A DNA stretch of 33,105 nucleotides, from positions 1-33,105 of the forward strand of contig CAIPQK010000140.1 of assembly GCA_903867185.1 (NCBI GenBank), in the 5' to 3' direction. Position 1 is the first letter of the stretch; every line of letters starts with the position of its first letter. The notes beneath the pieces were generated by a model. The model worked only from the letters and a program-made list of their open reading frames with translations, made no database searches and had not been told where the DNA came from. Shown piece after piece: positions 8,269-16,528 of the stretch. Both the position numbers and the translations under genes were made by a program. The stretch comes from an uncultured Candidatus Nemicrothrix sp. (GTDB lineage Bacteria > Actinomycetota > Acidimicrobiia > Acidimicrobiales > Acidimicrobilacustridaceae).

Positions 8269-10056
8269 ATGAGTGACACTCCTGCGGGCCCCACAGTTTT
8301 CAACGATCGCTACGAACTGCACCGGAAGCTGGCGCGAGGCGGCATGGCCGATGTTTACCTCGCTCGAGACCTCCTGCTCGATCGACCCGTGGCGGTGAAA
8401 GTCCTTTTTACTGAGCATGCGCGCGACGCCTCATTCGTCGAGAGGTTCCGGCGCGAAGCGCAGGCTGCGGCCAATCTGAATCAACCGAACATCGTTGCGG
8501 TCTACGACTGGGGTCAGCAGTACGGCACCTATTTCATTGTTATGGAATATGTCGAAGGTCGACCGCTTTCGGAAATTATTCGTACCGAAGGCCCGCTTCA
8601 TCCCAATCGCGCCGCCGAAATCACTGCCGATATTGCAGCGGCACTTGGCTTCGCACATCGCAACGGTGTTGTTCATCGCGATGTGAAGCCAGGAAATATT
8701 CTCATCACGCCAACTGGTCAAGTGAAGGTCGCCGATTTTGGTATTGCACAGGCGGCAACCACCGGCGATTCGGCTGTGAATCTCACTCAAGCTGGTTCAG
8801 TGATGGGCACAGCGACGTACTTCTCGCCCGAACAAGCACAGGGTCATGCAGTTGATCCGCGTTCAGATCTTTATTCACTCGGTTGTGTGCTTTACGAAAT
8901 GCTTGCTGCGCGTCCGCCATTTTCAGGAGATTCACCCGTAGCGGTTGCCTATAAGCACGTGCAGGAACCGCCGGTTGCGCCCAGTCGCATCAATCCAAAT
9001 ATTCCTCCCGCGCTTGAAGCGATCGACCTCAAGTTGCTCGCCAAAGATCCAGGTCAGCGATACGCGTCTGCCGAGGATCTTCGTTCTGACCTTCGTCGTT
9101 TCCTTGAAGGTCAGCCAGTACTCGCTGCTGGTTTTATTGCCGGTGGTGCTGGCGCAGCGGCTGGCGTTGTCATCGGCGCTGGTCTTGCCGGTGCCGCACC
9201 AGCTGACGCAACCACAATGGTTCCGGCAGCTACTGGTGCTGGTGGTGTCGGCTTCGGAGGTCCGCCCACAACCTCGGGCGAGTATTCGCCGCCGCCGAAA
9301 CAGAATCGCACGGGCCTTTATGTTGGGCTCACCATCGGTGCGCTTGTTCTGATCGGACTCATTTTGTTCTTTGTCGGGTCGAGCATGGGCAAGTCGGTTG
9401 TAAAGGTCCCTGTTCCCGATGTCACCAGCAAGAGCGTTACCGATGCCACAAATGCCTTAAGTGCTGAGGGTTTCAAGGTGTCAGTGAAGAACGTGGCCAA
9501 CGACACGGTTCCTGCGAACCAGGTGTTTGAACAGTCACCAAAGGGCAATACCAGTGCTGGTAAAGGTTCGACTGTAGAGATCACGGTGAGTTCCGGAATC
9601 GGCGATGGCACGGTTCCCGATGTCGTGGGTCGAACCCAAGCTGCAGCGGAATCGTTATTGAAGACGAACAACTTCATTCCTGAAGTGAAGGAAGCTTCCA
9701 GCGACACGGTTGCTAAGGGAACGGTTATTTCTCAATCGCCGAGTGCGAATGGGAAGGCGACGAAGAATTCGGTCGTGACAATCACCGTGTCGACTGGTGC
9801 GGGCGATGTGTCCATTCCGAATGTCGTCGGACTCAGTGCGGCAACGGCATCGAACCAACTTGGTCAAGCTGGTTTCACGGTGACAACAACATCGCAGTCA
9901 TCATCAACGACGCCTTCGGGAAGCGTGATCAGCACGAACCCGACCGCTGGGACAAAAGCGGCGAAGGGGTCTGCGGTCGCCATTGTTGTTTCGACTGGCC
10001 CGCCGGCATCGACGACGACAACAACGACGAGGCCAACAACCACAACGACGGCTTAA
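8269..10056 (+). CDS. pknB: Ser/Thr protein kinase with three PASTA domains (PknB)
   Basis: A 595-residue receptor kinase. The catalytic domain spans about 15-280 and has a Gly-rich loop (LARGGMADVY), K44, E63, H136-R-D138 with K140 and N143, D156-F-G158 and S186-P-E188. The activation loop is rich in Thr and Ser. A juxtamembrane region follows that contains an Ala/Gly-rich hydrophobic stretch (about 285-310). The predicted membrane segment is at about 349-370. Three PASTA repeats (about 378-443, 447-509, 513-577) would bind muropeptides or lipid II outside. The tail is Thr-rich. M. tuberculosis PknB has four PASTA repeats and a partner PknA gene, which is missing here. ATG 8269 is chosen over an in-frame GTG at 8227 because a -10 box lies just before it and the kinase fold begins soon after. 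Confidence 0.94.
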   Translation: MSDTPAGPTVFNDRYELHRKLARGGMADVYLARDLLLDRPVAVKVLFTEHARDASFVERFRREAQAAANLNQPNIVAVYDWGQQYGTYFIVMEYVEGRPLSEIIRTEGPLHPNRAAEITADIAAALGFAHRNGVVHRDVKPGNILITPTGQVKVADFGIAQAATTGDSAVNLTQAGSVMGTATYFSPEQAQGHAVDPRSDLYSLGCVLYEMLAARPPFSGDSPVAVAYKHVQEPPVAPSRINPNIPPALEAIDLKLLAKDPGQRYASAEDLRSDLRRFLEGQPVLAAGFIAGGAGAAAGVVIGAGLAGAAPADATTMVPAATGAGGVGFGGPPTTSGEYSPPPKQNRTGLYVGLTIGALVLIGLILFFVGSSMGKSVVKVPVPDVTSKSVTDATNALSAEGFKVSVKNVANDTVPANQVFEQSPKGNTSAGKGSTVEITVSSGIGDGTVPDVVGRTQAAAESLLKTNNFIPEVKEASSDTVAKGTVISQSPSANGKATKNSVVTITVSTGAGDVSIPNVVGLSAATASNQLGQAGFTVTTTSQSSSTTPSGSVISTNPTAGTKAAKGSAVAIVVSTGPPASTTTTTTRPTTTTTA

Positions 10057-10102
10057 TTCGGTCGCGGCCTTCCGGCTGCACCGCTTGGCTCGTGTAAGTG
10101 GC

Positions 10103-10684
10103 CTAGTGGCCGCAACGTTCGAGGAAGTTGCCAACGAGTTGATGACCACCCGCGGTCAGAATTGATTCTGGGTGGAACTGCACGCCTTCAACATCGAATT
10201 CACGATGTCGAAGTCCCATCACTAAACCGTCGTTCGTTTGCGCGGTGATCTCAAGACATTCAGGCACGCTGTCGCGCTCAACGACAAGTGAGTGATAGCG
10301 CGTGGCTTCGAACGGATCGGGAAGTCCGGCAAAGACGCCTTTGCCTTCATGTGAAATAAGAGATGTCTTTCCGTGCATGAGTTGCGGCGCTCGCACAACA
10401 TCGCCGCCGTACACCTGACCGATGCATTGATGGCCAAGACAAACACCGAACACGGGAACGCGACCAGCGAAGGTAGTGATCACCTCGTTGGAGAGGCCGG
10501 CGTCTTCGGGACGGCCTGGGCCAGGACTGATGAGCACGCCATCGGGCGCGAGCTCTTCGATCTGCTCGATCGTGAGCGCGTCGCTGCGATGCACCAACGG
10601 GTCAGCGCCCAACTCGCCCAAATATTGGACCAGGTTGAAGACGAACGAGTCGTAGTTATCGAGGACAAGGATGCGTGCGGCCAT
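10103..10684 (-). CDS. trpG: Glutamine amidotransferase, anthranilate / aminodeoxychorismate synthase component II
   Basis: A 193-residue class I glutamine amidotransferase that supplies ammonia to chorismate-using synthases for tryptophan or folate. The N-terminus ILVLDNYDSFVFNLVQYL is diagnostic of TrpG/PabA. The nucleophile is C82 in GVCLGHQ, and the His-Glu pair is H171 and E173 in FHPES. No component I gene is in the window, so tryptophan versus folate use cannot be decided. The gene faces pknB and is divergent from crgA, the same arrangement as trpG in M. tuberculosis. A TAGGGT box 9 nt before the ATG suggests a nearly leaderless message. Confidence 0.93.
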   Translation of the reverse strand: MAARILVLDNYDSFVFNLVQYLGELGADPLVHRSDALTIEQIEELAPDGVLISPGPGRPEDAGLSNEVITTFAGRVPVFGVCLGHQCIGQVYGGDVVRAPQLMHGKTSLISHEGKGVFAGLPDPFEATRYHSLVVERDSVPECLEITAQTNDGLVMGLRHREFDVEGVQFHPESILTAGGHQLVGNFLERCGH

Positions 10685-10699
10685 CGCCGGAGCACCCTA
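10685..10699 (-). promoter_or_regulatory. Predicted -10 box of trpG
   Basis: On the minus strand TAGGGT (10699-10694) lies 9 nt before the ATG at 10684 with no Shine-Dalgarno. It shares a 72-bp divergent promoter region with crgA. Confidence 0.35.
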
Positions 10700-10719
10700 T
10701 CGGCCGGGGCCGGTCGCGC

Positions 10720-10756
10720 CTGACGAGTTTCCCGTCGGCCGCTACGCTCGGCATCT
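10720..10756 (+). promoter_or_regulatory. Predicted leaderless promoter of crgA
   Basis: CTGACG (10720-10725), a 17-nt spacer and TACGCT (10743-10748) are followed by 8 nt and the ATG at 10757. There is no ribosome binding site. This is the best -35/-10 pair among the leaderless candidates in this window. Confidence 0.5.
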
Positions 10757-11080
10757 ATGGCTACCGACAAGCGCCCTGCACCTTCTCGTCGCACCGGCGG
10801 CCGGGTTACCCCAAAGGGTGGCCCGACCAAGAAGTCGGCGGAATCTGCCCATGACGGGCCGGCAGCCTCGACCCGTTACACGCCCCGATCGGAAACACTT
10901 CACGCCCCAAGCCCGGCGTGGTTGCCTGTGGTCATGATCGCCCTGTTTCTGTTTGGGCTCTTCGTGATCTTCTTGCACTACGTCGATCTGTTCCTGCCCG
11001 GTGCAGCGAGCAATTGGTGGCTTCTCGGCGGATTGGGCTTCATCCTCGGTGGGATCATCGCCGCAACGCAGTACCGATAG
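10757..11080 (+). CDS. crgA: Cell division protein CrgA
   Basis: A 107-residue protein with a basic, proline-rich cytoplasmic N-terminus (about 1-52) and two membrane helices (about 54-75 and 85-103) separated by a short loop. It ends in GIIAATQYR, the usual architecture of CrgA (UPF0233). CrgA helps recruit the division machinery, including FtsZ, FtsQ, FtsI and CwsA partners, at the septum and pole. The N-terminal tail is longer than in mycobacterial CrgA (93 residues). Its position next to trpG and pknB supports the call. The promoter is predicted to be leaderless. Confidence 0.85.
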   Translation: MATDKRPAPSRRTGGRVTPKGGPTKKSAESAHDGPAASTRYTPRSETLHAPSPAWLPVVMIALFLFGLFVIFLHYVDLFLPGAASNWWLLGGLGFILGGIIAATQYR

Positions 11081-11144
11081 TCATCAACGCGGAGGCCGCA
11101 GTGAGCCCCAACGCAGGGTGAATAGCCGGTGACCACTCCCAACG

Positions 11145-11165
11145 TTGTCCACAGACTGTGGAGAA
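11145..11165. promoter_or_regulatory. Inverted pair of DnaA-box-like sequences
   Basis: TTGTCCACA (11145-11153), the strong actinobacterial DnaA-box variant, is followed after 3 nt by TGTGGAGAA (11157-11165). On the other strand the latter reads TTCTCCACA, a one-mismatch box. The two form a nearly perfect inverted repeat between the convergent crgA and zinc-ribbon genes. It could bind DnaA or act as a short hairpin terminator. Confidence 0.45.
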
Positions 11166-11169
11166 CGAT

Positions 11170-11532
11170 TTAGAGATCGTCGATGGGCGTCATCATGACC
11201 ATGTCATCCTGACAATGCCTTGGGGCTTCAGGATCTTGGTCGGGAGCAACGGTCATACGAACTTCGGTTCCGCAGATTTCGCAGCGGTAGGTGATCTTCA
11301 CTTTTCGCAGTTCACCCACAGGGGGCGGTTCGGGGATGGGGCGGGCCATTCCTCCCAGCATCAATACGCCGATACGGAGGATGAGCCAAGCCACCAGGCC
11401 GGCCACGATGACCTTGAACGGTGCGTACCCAGCGAGAATCGCGACTACCCCGCCGGCGAGGGCCAAGAGGTCTATGACCGGGTGTTTGGGACGCCACCGT
11501 CCGTGTTCGTCGGTGGGTTCTGTGGTGGCCAT
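11170..11532 (-). CDS. Small membrane protein with C-terminal zinc-ribbon-like motif
   Basis: A 120-residue hypothetical protein. Two hydrophobic helices (about 18-36 and 40-60) are followed by a proline-rich hinge and a cytoplasmic tail. The tail holds C84-x-x-C87 and H106-C107, a zinc-ribbon-like arrangement. The family is not recognised and no function is proposed. It starts 9 bases after the thiolase stop on the same strand. A TAACCT box (11544-11539) lies 6 nt before its ATG and overlaps the thiolase stop, so it may also be expressed alone as a leaderless message. Codon use resembles its neighbours. Confidence 0.7.
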   Translation of the reverse strand: MATTEPTDEHGRWRPKHPVIDLLALAGGVVAILAGYAPFKVIVAGLVAWLILRIGVLMLGGMARPIPEPPPVGELRKVKITYRCEICGTEVRMTVAPDQDPEAPRHCQDDMVMMTPIDDL

Positions 11533-11541
11533 GTGGGGAGG

Positions 11542-12732
11542 TTAGAGCCGTTCAATGATGGTGGCGTTCGCGAGACCGCCACCTTCGCACATGGTCTGTA
11601 GTCCGTATCGACCACCGGTGCGCTCGAGTTCGCACAACAAGGTGCCGAGAAGACGAGTGCCGGATGCGCCGAGCGGATGGCCAAGAGCGATAGCGCCACC
11701 GTTCACGTTGACCTTGCTCATATCGGCACCGAGTTCGCGTTGCCACGCAAGGACAACTGGAGCGAATGCTTCATTGATTTCGATGAGATCAATGTCGTCG
11801 AGTGACAAGCCGGATTTCTCAAGAATCTTTTTCGTCGCGGGAATTGGACCGGTGAGCATGATGCGCGGATCAACACCTGCGAGTGAGAAGGAATGAAAAC
11901 GCGCTCGTGGGGTGAGGCCAAGTTTCGCAGCGGCGGCTTCACTCATGATGAGGGCCGCTGACGCACCATCGGTGATCTGCGACGAGTTGCCCGCGGTGAT
12001 TACTCCGTCCGGAGTGAACGCGGGTTTCAGAGCGGCGAGTGATTCGGGAGTTGTGGTGTCTCTGATGCCTTCGTCAGTGCGCAACATTCCGTCGGTGGGA
12101 ATGATCTCACCTGAGTCTTTGTCACGTCGCCGCGCTTCGACTGGGTGAATCTCTCGTTCGAAACGTCCCTCGTCGCGTGCACGCGCCGCGCGCTGTTGTG
12201 ATTCAGCGGAAAACTCATCGAGTTCTTCTCTGCTGAGATTCCATTGTTCGGCAATGAGTTCGGCCGACAATCCCTGCGGGATAAGGCCACCTGCGTCTTT
12301 GTATCGTGCTTCGACTCGCGAGCCGAATGGGAAACCAACACCTTGACCAAATGACGCGCCCATGGGAACAAGACTCATGACTTCAACACCGGCAGCGATC
12401 ACAATGTCGTGGACGCCAGCCATGACACCTTGCGCAGCAAATGCGGCTGCTTGTTGCGATGAACCGCATTGGCGATCGATGGTGGTTGCTGGAACAGTTT
12501 CGGGAAATCCCGCCGCTAATGCGGCGTTACGTCCGATATTCAATGACTGCGCGCCAACCTGAGAGACGCAACCCATAAGTACGTCTTCGATAAGTGCGGG
12601 GTCGAGATCGTTGCGGGCAACGAGGGTTGAAAGAACTTCTCCGGCAAGATCGGCAGGGTGCCAACCGGATAAGGATCCATTTCGCTTGCCGCCAGGGGTG
12701 CGAACGACGTCAACGATGACTGCATCAGGCAC
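11542..12732 (-). CDS. Acetyl-CoA C-acyltransferase (thiolase)
   Basis: A 396-residue thiolase that condenses or cleaves acyl-CoA. The acyl-accepting nucleophile is C89 (TIDRQCGSSQQAA). Also present are NEAFAPV, H352 (GHPLGASGT) and the second catalytic cysteine C382 (MCEGGGLANATI). The MCEGGG...ANATIIERL ending is common in mycobacterial FadA-type enzymes of fatty acid or steroid breakdown. The GTG at 12732 has a ribosome binding site (GGGAG). The gene follows the sugar porter by 44 bases that contain a hairpin. No partner hydratase or dehydrogenase lies directly beside it, so the pathway is not fixed by context. Confidence 0.93.
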   Translation of the reverse strand: MPDAVIVDVVRTPGGKRNGSLSGWHPADLAGEVLSTLVARNDLDPALIEDVLMGCVSQVGAQSLNIGRNAALAAGFPETVPATTIDRQCGSSQQAAAFAAQGVMAGVHDIVIAAGVEVMSLVPMGASFGQGVGFPFGSRVEARYKDAGGLIPQGLSAELIAEQWNLSREELDEFSAESQQRAARARDEGRFEREIHPVEARRRDKDSGEIIPTDGMLRTDEGIRDTTTPESLAALKPAFTPDGVITAGNSSQITDGASAALIMSEAAAAKLGLTPRARFHSFSLAGVDPRIMLTGPIPATKKILEKSGLSLDDIDLIEINEAFAPVVLAWQRELGADMSKVNVNGGAIALGHPLGASGTRLLGTLLCELERTGGRYGLQTMCEGGGLANATIIERL

Positions 12733-12755
12733 GGTGGTCTCCCGGGTCGTGGTGT

Positions 12756-12773
12756 CCCGGTCAGCGGACCGGG
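12756..12773 (-). terminator. Intercistronic hairpin between sugar porter and thiolase genes
   Basis: CCCGGTC (12756-12762), loop AGCG and GACCGGG (12767-12773) form a 7-bp GC-rich stem 3 bases past the sugar porter stop. No T-run follows. It may be a weak terminator or an RNA-stabilising hairpin in the operon. Confidence 0.4.
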
Positions 12774-12776
12774 TGG

Positions 12777-14237
12777 TTACAGCGTGCCAGCGTCGCGCTG
12801 GGACTGCACAGGATTGTCATCTTCCCAGATCTTTTGGATTTCCTCGAACGTGCGGCCCTTGGTTTCGGGAACCCGCCTCCAGATCCAGATGTAGGCGAGG
12901 ACAGAGAAAAATGCGAACAAATAGAACGTCGCAGAGTTACCGATCGAGTCAATAAGGGTGAGGAAGAACTGACTCACGAGCCAGGCCGAGCCCCAGTTGA
13001 AGGCAGTGGCGACAGCGACCGCACGACCGCGAACCCGGTTCGGGAAGATCTCGTTGATGACGGTCCACACCACTGGTCCGAGGGAGAAGGCGAATGACGC
13101 GATGAACACCACGAGTGCGACGAGTGTGATGAGGCCCGCGGTTGTTGGTCCGCCTGCGCCCGCACCACTTGTGTCGGCTTTGTCCATGAAATGGAACGTG
13201 ACGCCAACCGTGGTGAGCGAGAGAGTCATGCCGACAAGTCCGGCTAACAACAGTGGCCTGCGGCCAAATCGATCGACGTACACAACCGCGATCAACGTGG
13301 CAAGGACGTTGACTGCGCCAATGGCCCAAGTCGTAGCAGCGGCTTGACCTTGCGGAGTTTCAAATCCGGCTTGAGCGAAAATCTTGTTCGCGTAATAAAT
13401 GATGGCGTTGATGCCCGTGATCTGTTGGAACACGGCCAGGCCAATACCAACCATCAGTGGCTTGCGCAGTTTCTTCGAGAAAACTTCACCCCACGTCGCT
13501 GGGCTTTCGTCTTCTTCACGCGATGCTTCTTCGATCTCGTTGATTTCTGCTGTTGCATCAACATCGGGCCGAACTTTGCTGAGTGCCTTAATGGCGTCGT
13601 CTTTGCGGCCGACTTTCAAAAACCACCGGGGTGAATCCGGCATGGGCAGCATGACAAGGAATAACAACACGGCGGGCACGGCCGAAATGCCGAGCATGAC
13701 TCGCCATGTGTCTTTGCTGATGAGCGCTTGGTTTACGAGGTAAGCAACGAAGATGCCCATGGTGATTGCGAGTTGGTAGATCGAAACAAACCGTCCACGC
13801 AGTCGAGTGGGAGCTTGTTCAGCCGCATAGAGCGGTGCGGCAACTGACGCGACGCCGACACCGAAACCAACAATGAGTCGCCCGATAACGAGGATTGTTG
13901 TTCCTGGAGCAAGCGATTCACACAACGCACCAATTACAAACAAAATTGCGGCGAGAAGAATGGTGAGTCGTCGACCGATCTTGTCAGCGAGACTTCCAGC
14001 GACGAGTGCGCCGACTAATGCGCCGAGTGTCACCCACGACGTGATGATCTGAATCATCGTGGTGCTGGCACCGAATGTTTTCTGAATGCCATCGAGAGCG
14101 CCGGCGATGACGCCTTGGTCGTAGCCAAAGAGAAGGCCCGAGAGCATGATGACGGCGCCAACAAGCAGCAGCCACTTGCCCATCTTTGGTTTCGCTTGCG
14201 TCGCGCCTACTGCGGTGCCATTCGTTTCGTCTGCCAT
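12777..14237 (-). CDS. MFS sugar porter (sugar:H+ symporter family)
   Basis: A 486-residue, twelve-helix transporter of the major facilitator sugar porter family (XylE/GalP/GLUT-like). Signatures in order are GYDQGVIAGAL in helix 1, DKIGRRLTIL after helix 2, PDSPRWFLK before the central loop, QQITGINAIIYYANKIF in helix 7, DRFGRRPLLLAG and PETKGRTFEEIQ near the C-terminus. It probably imports a hexose or pentose, but specificity cannot be read from these motifs. Start ATG 14237 has a strong ribosome binding site (GAGGGGGAA). It follows zwf and a phosphatase gene on the same strand, which fits feeding sugar into the oxidative pentose phosphate pathway. Confidence 0.93.
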   Translation of the reverse strand: MADETNGTAVGATQAKPKMGKWLLLVGAVIMLSGLLFGYDQGVIAGALDGIQKTFGASTTMIQIITSWVTLGALVGALVAGSLADKIGRRLTILLAAILFVIGALCESLAPGTTILVIGRLIVGFGVGVASVAAPLYAAEQAPTRLRGRFVSIYQLAITMGIFVAYLVNQALISKDTWRVMLGISAVPAVLLFLVMLPMPDSPRWFLKVGRKDDAIKALSKVRPDVDATAEINEIEEASREEDESPATWGEVFSKKLRKPLMVGIGLAVFQQITGINAIIYYANKIFAQAGFETPQGQAAATTWAIGAVNVLATLIAVVYVDRFGRRPLLLAGLVGMTLSLTTVGVTFHFMDKADTSGAGAGGPTTAGLITLVALVVFIASFAFSLGPVVWTVINEIFPNRVRGRAVAVATAFNWGSAWLVSQFFLTLIDSIGNSATFYLFAFFSVLAYIWIWRRVPETKGRTFEEIQKIWEDDNPVQSQRDAGTL

Positions 14238-14308
14238 GGTTCCCCCTCGATCAGTGACGTAACGCTAGGCGCAGTCGATAAGTCGATGACGGACTCTTCA
14301 GTGCTCTC

Positions 14309-14890
14309 TTAGCGGCTATTCCAGCGCAGAACTGCTGGAGTCTCTCGCTCCCAGCCCAAAAGACTGAGGGTCGCTGGGTCAAGGACAAATCGTTGTCCTT
14401 CAATAGGAGCAAGTTCACACCACCGGGCGGTTAGGACGCGGAGAATATGACCGTGAGCAAAGACGATTGCGTTGCCGCTTTGCGCGCGAACTCGCGCAAT
14501 GACTCGATCGGCCCGGTCGGAAACCTGTTCAATGGTTTCGCCATTTGGACACGGTCCATTCCAGATGGTCCACCCAGGTTCTGTTTCGCGAATTTTGGCG
14601 GTCGTGAGACCTTCGTAGTCGCCGTAGTCCCACTCGTAGAGGTCATCTTCGAGAACTGCCTGTTCGCGTAATCCGGCGAGTTCGCAGGTTCGCTGCGCAC
14701 GCTCTAGAGGACTACATAAAACGAGTGAGAAGTCGATGTCCGAGAGAAGTTTGCCAGTCGCGCGAGCTTGGAGTTCGCCTTCAGGGAGGAGCGGAATATT
14801 GGTGCGTCCTGTGTGTTGACCGCTCACGCTCCATTCCGTTGCGCCGTGGCGAACGATAGAGAGCAATGGATGGTTCACCGTTGCGCTCAC
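14309..14890 (-). CDS. Histidine phosphatase (Rv3214 / Shb17-like sugar phosphatase candidate)
   Basis: A 193-residue histidine phosphatase (phosphoglycerate mutase superfamily). The phosphorylated His is in LSIVRHGATEWS, and the second His in FAHGHILR. The segments EWDYGDYEGLTT and TIWNGPCPNGET match mycobacterial Rv3214-type acid phosphatases and, from memory, yeast Shb17 (sedoheptulose-1,7-bisphosphatase, with EWEYGDYEG and WNIWRDGCENGET). I chose GTG 14890, whose GTGA overlaps the zwf stop, a sign of translational coupling. An in-frame ATG at 14923 would extend the protein into zwf. A role on a sugar phosphate is inferred from the zwf and sugar porter neighbours. Confidence 0.85.
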   Translation of the reverse strand: MSATVNHPLLSIVRHGATEWSVSGQHTGRTNIPLLPEGELQARATGKLLSDIDFSLVLCSPLERAQRTCELAGLREQAVLEDDLYEWDYGDYEGLTTAKIRETEPGWTIWNGPCPNGETIEQVSDRADRVIARVRAQSGNAIVFAHGHILRVLTARWCELAPIEGQRFVLDPATLSLLGWERETPAVLRWNSR

Positions 14891-16305
14891 GGGTGGGAAT
14901 GGATCAGTGGTTCGCTGGGCCATCCGCCATGCCCACGTGTGAGTGTCTGCGCCACTTTTGGTCCCCACGAACCCTGCGCGTACTTCTCAACCGGTGGGAA
15001 ATCGGTGAGGATGCGTTCGACAATTCGCCACGATTCAAGAACAGAGTCTTCGCGTGCGAACAGCGTGGGGTCGCCTTTCATCGCTTCTTCGATCAGAAGT
15101 TCGTACGGTTCCGGCCCAGTGTCGCGTCGTTCGTCGGGGGGAGGAGCAAGCGTTATTGCTTCGGGCATCATCGTTTCGCCCGGTTCTTTGTGGAGCCAAG
15201 TAATGGCCGCGAAGTTTTCGGGCTTTGCTTCGATACGAATTGAATTGTTGGGAACGTGATCGTGGTCATCAATCCACAATGGCCGCGGCGGGCTTTTGAA
15301 CTCGATCGTCATCTCGGTGACAGTTTCGGCGAGTGCTTTGCCAGCGCGCAGATAGAACGGAACGCCGCTCCAGCGTGGTGAATCGATATCGAGCCGGAAT
15401 GCCGCAAAGGTCTCAGTATCGGAATTGGGTTTCACCCCGACGACATCGAGATAGCCGTCGTACTGGCCGCGCACAAAGTTCTTCGGCTCAACGACTCGAC
15501 AGGCTTCGAGAACCTTTCCCTTTTCATCGCGAAGAGATTTCGAGTGCTCGTTGACTGGTTGCTCCATTGCGAGCAAGGCAACCATCTGCAGTAAATGGTT
15601 CTGCATGACATCTCGCATGGCGCCAACGGAGTCGTAGAACGAACCGCGGTCTTCCACACCGAAAGCTTCGGCCATCGTGATCTTCACAGATGACACGACA
15701 TTGCGGTTCCAGAGTGGTTCAACGATTGCATTTGCGAAACGAGTTACGAGAAGACTTCGGAGTGCCTCTTTTCCGACGAAGTGATCAATACGGAAGATTG
15801 CCGACTCTGAGAAGTATTCGTGGAGCGTGGCGTTGAGGGCGACTGCGGAGTTGTAGTCGCGTCCGAATGGTTTTTCGATAATCAGACGAGCGCCTTCGGC
15901 AAGGCCGCAATTGGCGATTCCGGTGGCAACGGTGGCGAAGAGCGACGGCGGAACAGCGAGGTGGAAGATCGGATGCTTGGCGCCCCCCGCTTGACGAGCG
16001 AGTTCAGTAAAGGTTGCAGGGTCGCCGTAATCGCCAGTGACGTAGGACATCTTTGAAGCGAGACGGTCGAACGCCGCCTGGTCCCATTCCTCGCCGGCCT
16101 CAGCAATGGCATCGCGGCAGTGGCTGCGAAGATCGTCGTCGGTCCAGGCCTCAAGGGCGACCCCAATGACGGGAATCCCGAGCCGACCTCGACATTCGAG
16201 GCGGTAAATCGCAGGGAAGAGCTTCTTCTTGGCGAGATCTCCGGAGGCACCGAACATGACAAGGAGGTCTGAGGTGGGTGCATCGGTCGACGATTGCAGC
16301 GGCAT
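14887..16305 (-). CDS. zwf: Glucose-6-phosphate 1-dehydrogenase
   Basis: A 472-residue enzyme of the oxidative pentose phosphate pathway that oxidises glucose 6-phosphate with NADP+. The cofactor motif [11 protein letters not shown] is at 19-29, the conserved EKPFG near 144-148, and the substrate-binding motif RIDHFVGKE at 172-180 contains the catalytic-region His. The length is slightly short for the family (about 480-510), but all blocks are present. The ATG at 16305 has the ribosome binding site GGGAG. It heads a minus-strand run with a sugar phosphatase (overlapping), a sugar porter and a thiolase, and is divergent from the potassium regulator genes across a 223-base gap. Confidence 0.95.
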   Translation of the reverse strand: MPLQSSTDAPTSDLLVMFGASGDLAKKKLFPAIYRLECRGRLGIPVIGVALEAWTDDDLRSHCRDAIAEAGEEWDQAAFDRLASKMSYVTGDYGDPATFTELARQAGGAKHPIFHLAVPPSLFATVATGIANCGLAEGARLIIEKPFGRDYNSAVALNATLHEYFSESAIFRIDHFVGKEALRSLLVTRFANAIVEPLWNRNVVSSVKITMAEAFGVEDRGSFYDSVGAMRDVMQNHLLQMVALLAMEQPVNEHSKSLRDEKGKVLEACRVVEPKNFVRGQYDGYLDVVGVKPNSDTETFAAFRLDIDSPRWSGVPFYLRAGKALAETVTEMTIEFKSPPRPLWIDDHDHVPNNSIRIEAKPENFAAITWLHKEPGETMMPEAITLAPPPDERRDTGPEPYELLIEEAMKGDPTLFAREDSVLESWRIVERILTDFPPVEKYAQGSWGPKVAQTLTRGHGGWPSEPLIHSHP

Positions 16306-16496
16306 GGGGTCTCCCTAACGAAGCCGTGGGCGAGGCTCAAACTACTCAGTACCGGCTGAGGATGGCGGTGGCGCTGAGGTGGGGTGTGGCTGAAGTCATA
16401 GTCACGCGGGAATGGGGCCCAAACTTTATGACGTGGATGTGAACAGAAGTGAGTTCTTCTTTCGGTTCGCGTGGCGCAGTCATAGGATCGACAACC

Positions 16497-16522
16497 GTGT
16501 CCACCGGGACACCTGGAGGTGG
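16497..16522 (+). promoter_or_regulatory. Leader hairpin and ribosome binding site of the first TrkA-type gene
   Basis: GTGTCC and GGACAC (within 16497-16512) form a 6-bp stem, followed directly by GGAGG (16515-16519), 9 nt before the GTG at 16529. The ribosome binding site decides this start over upstream in-frame codons. In the rest of the 16306-16528 gap I see no convincing promoter pair. Confidence 0.4.
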
Positions 16523-16528
16523 TGCGAA

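Noticed and set aside
16306-16528. Possible c-di-AMP riboswitch (ydaO) before the potassium regulator genes
   Set aside because: The gap has only a short 6-bp hairpin and none of the conserved ydaO segments.
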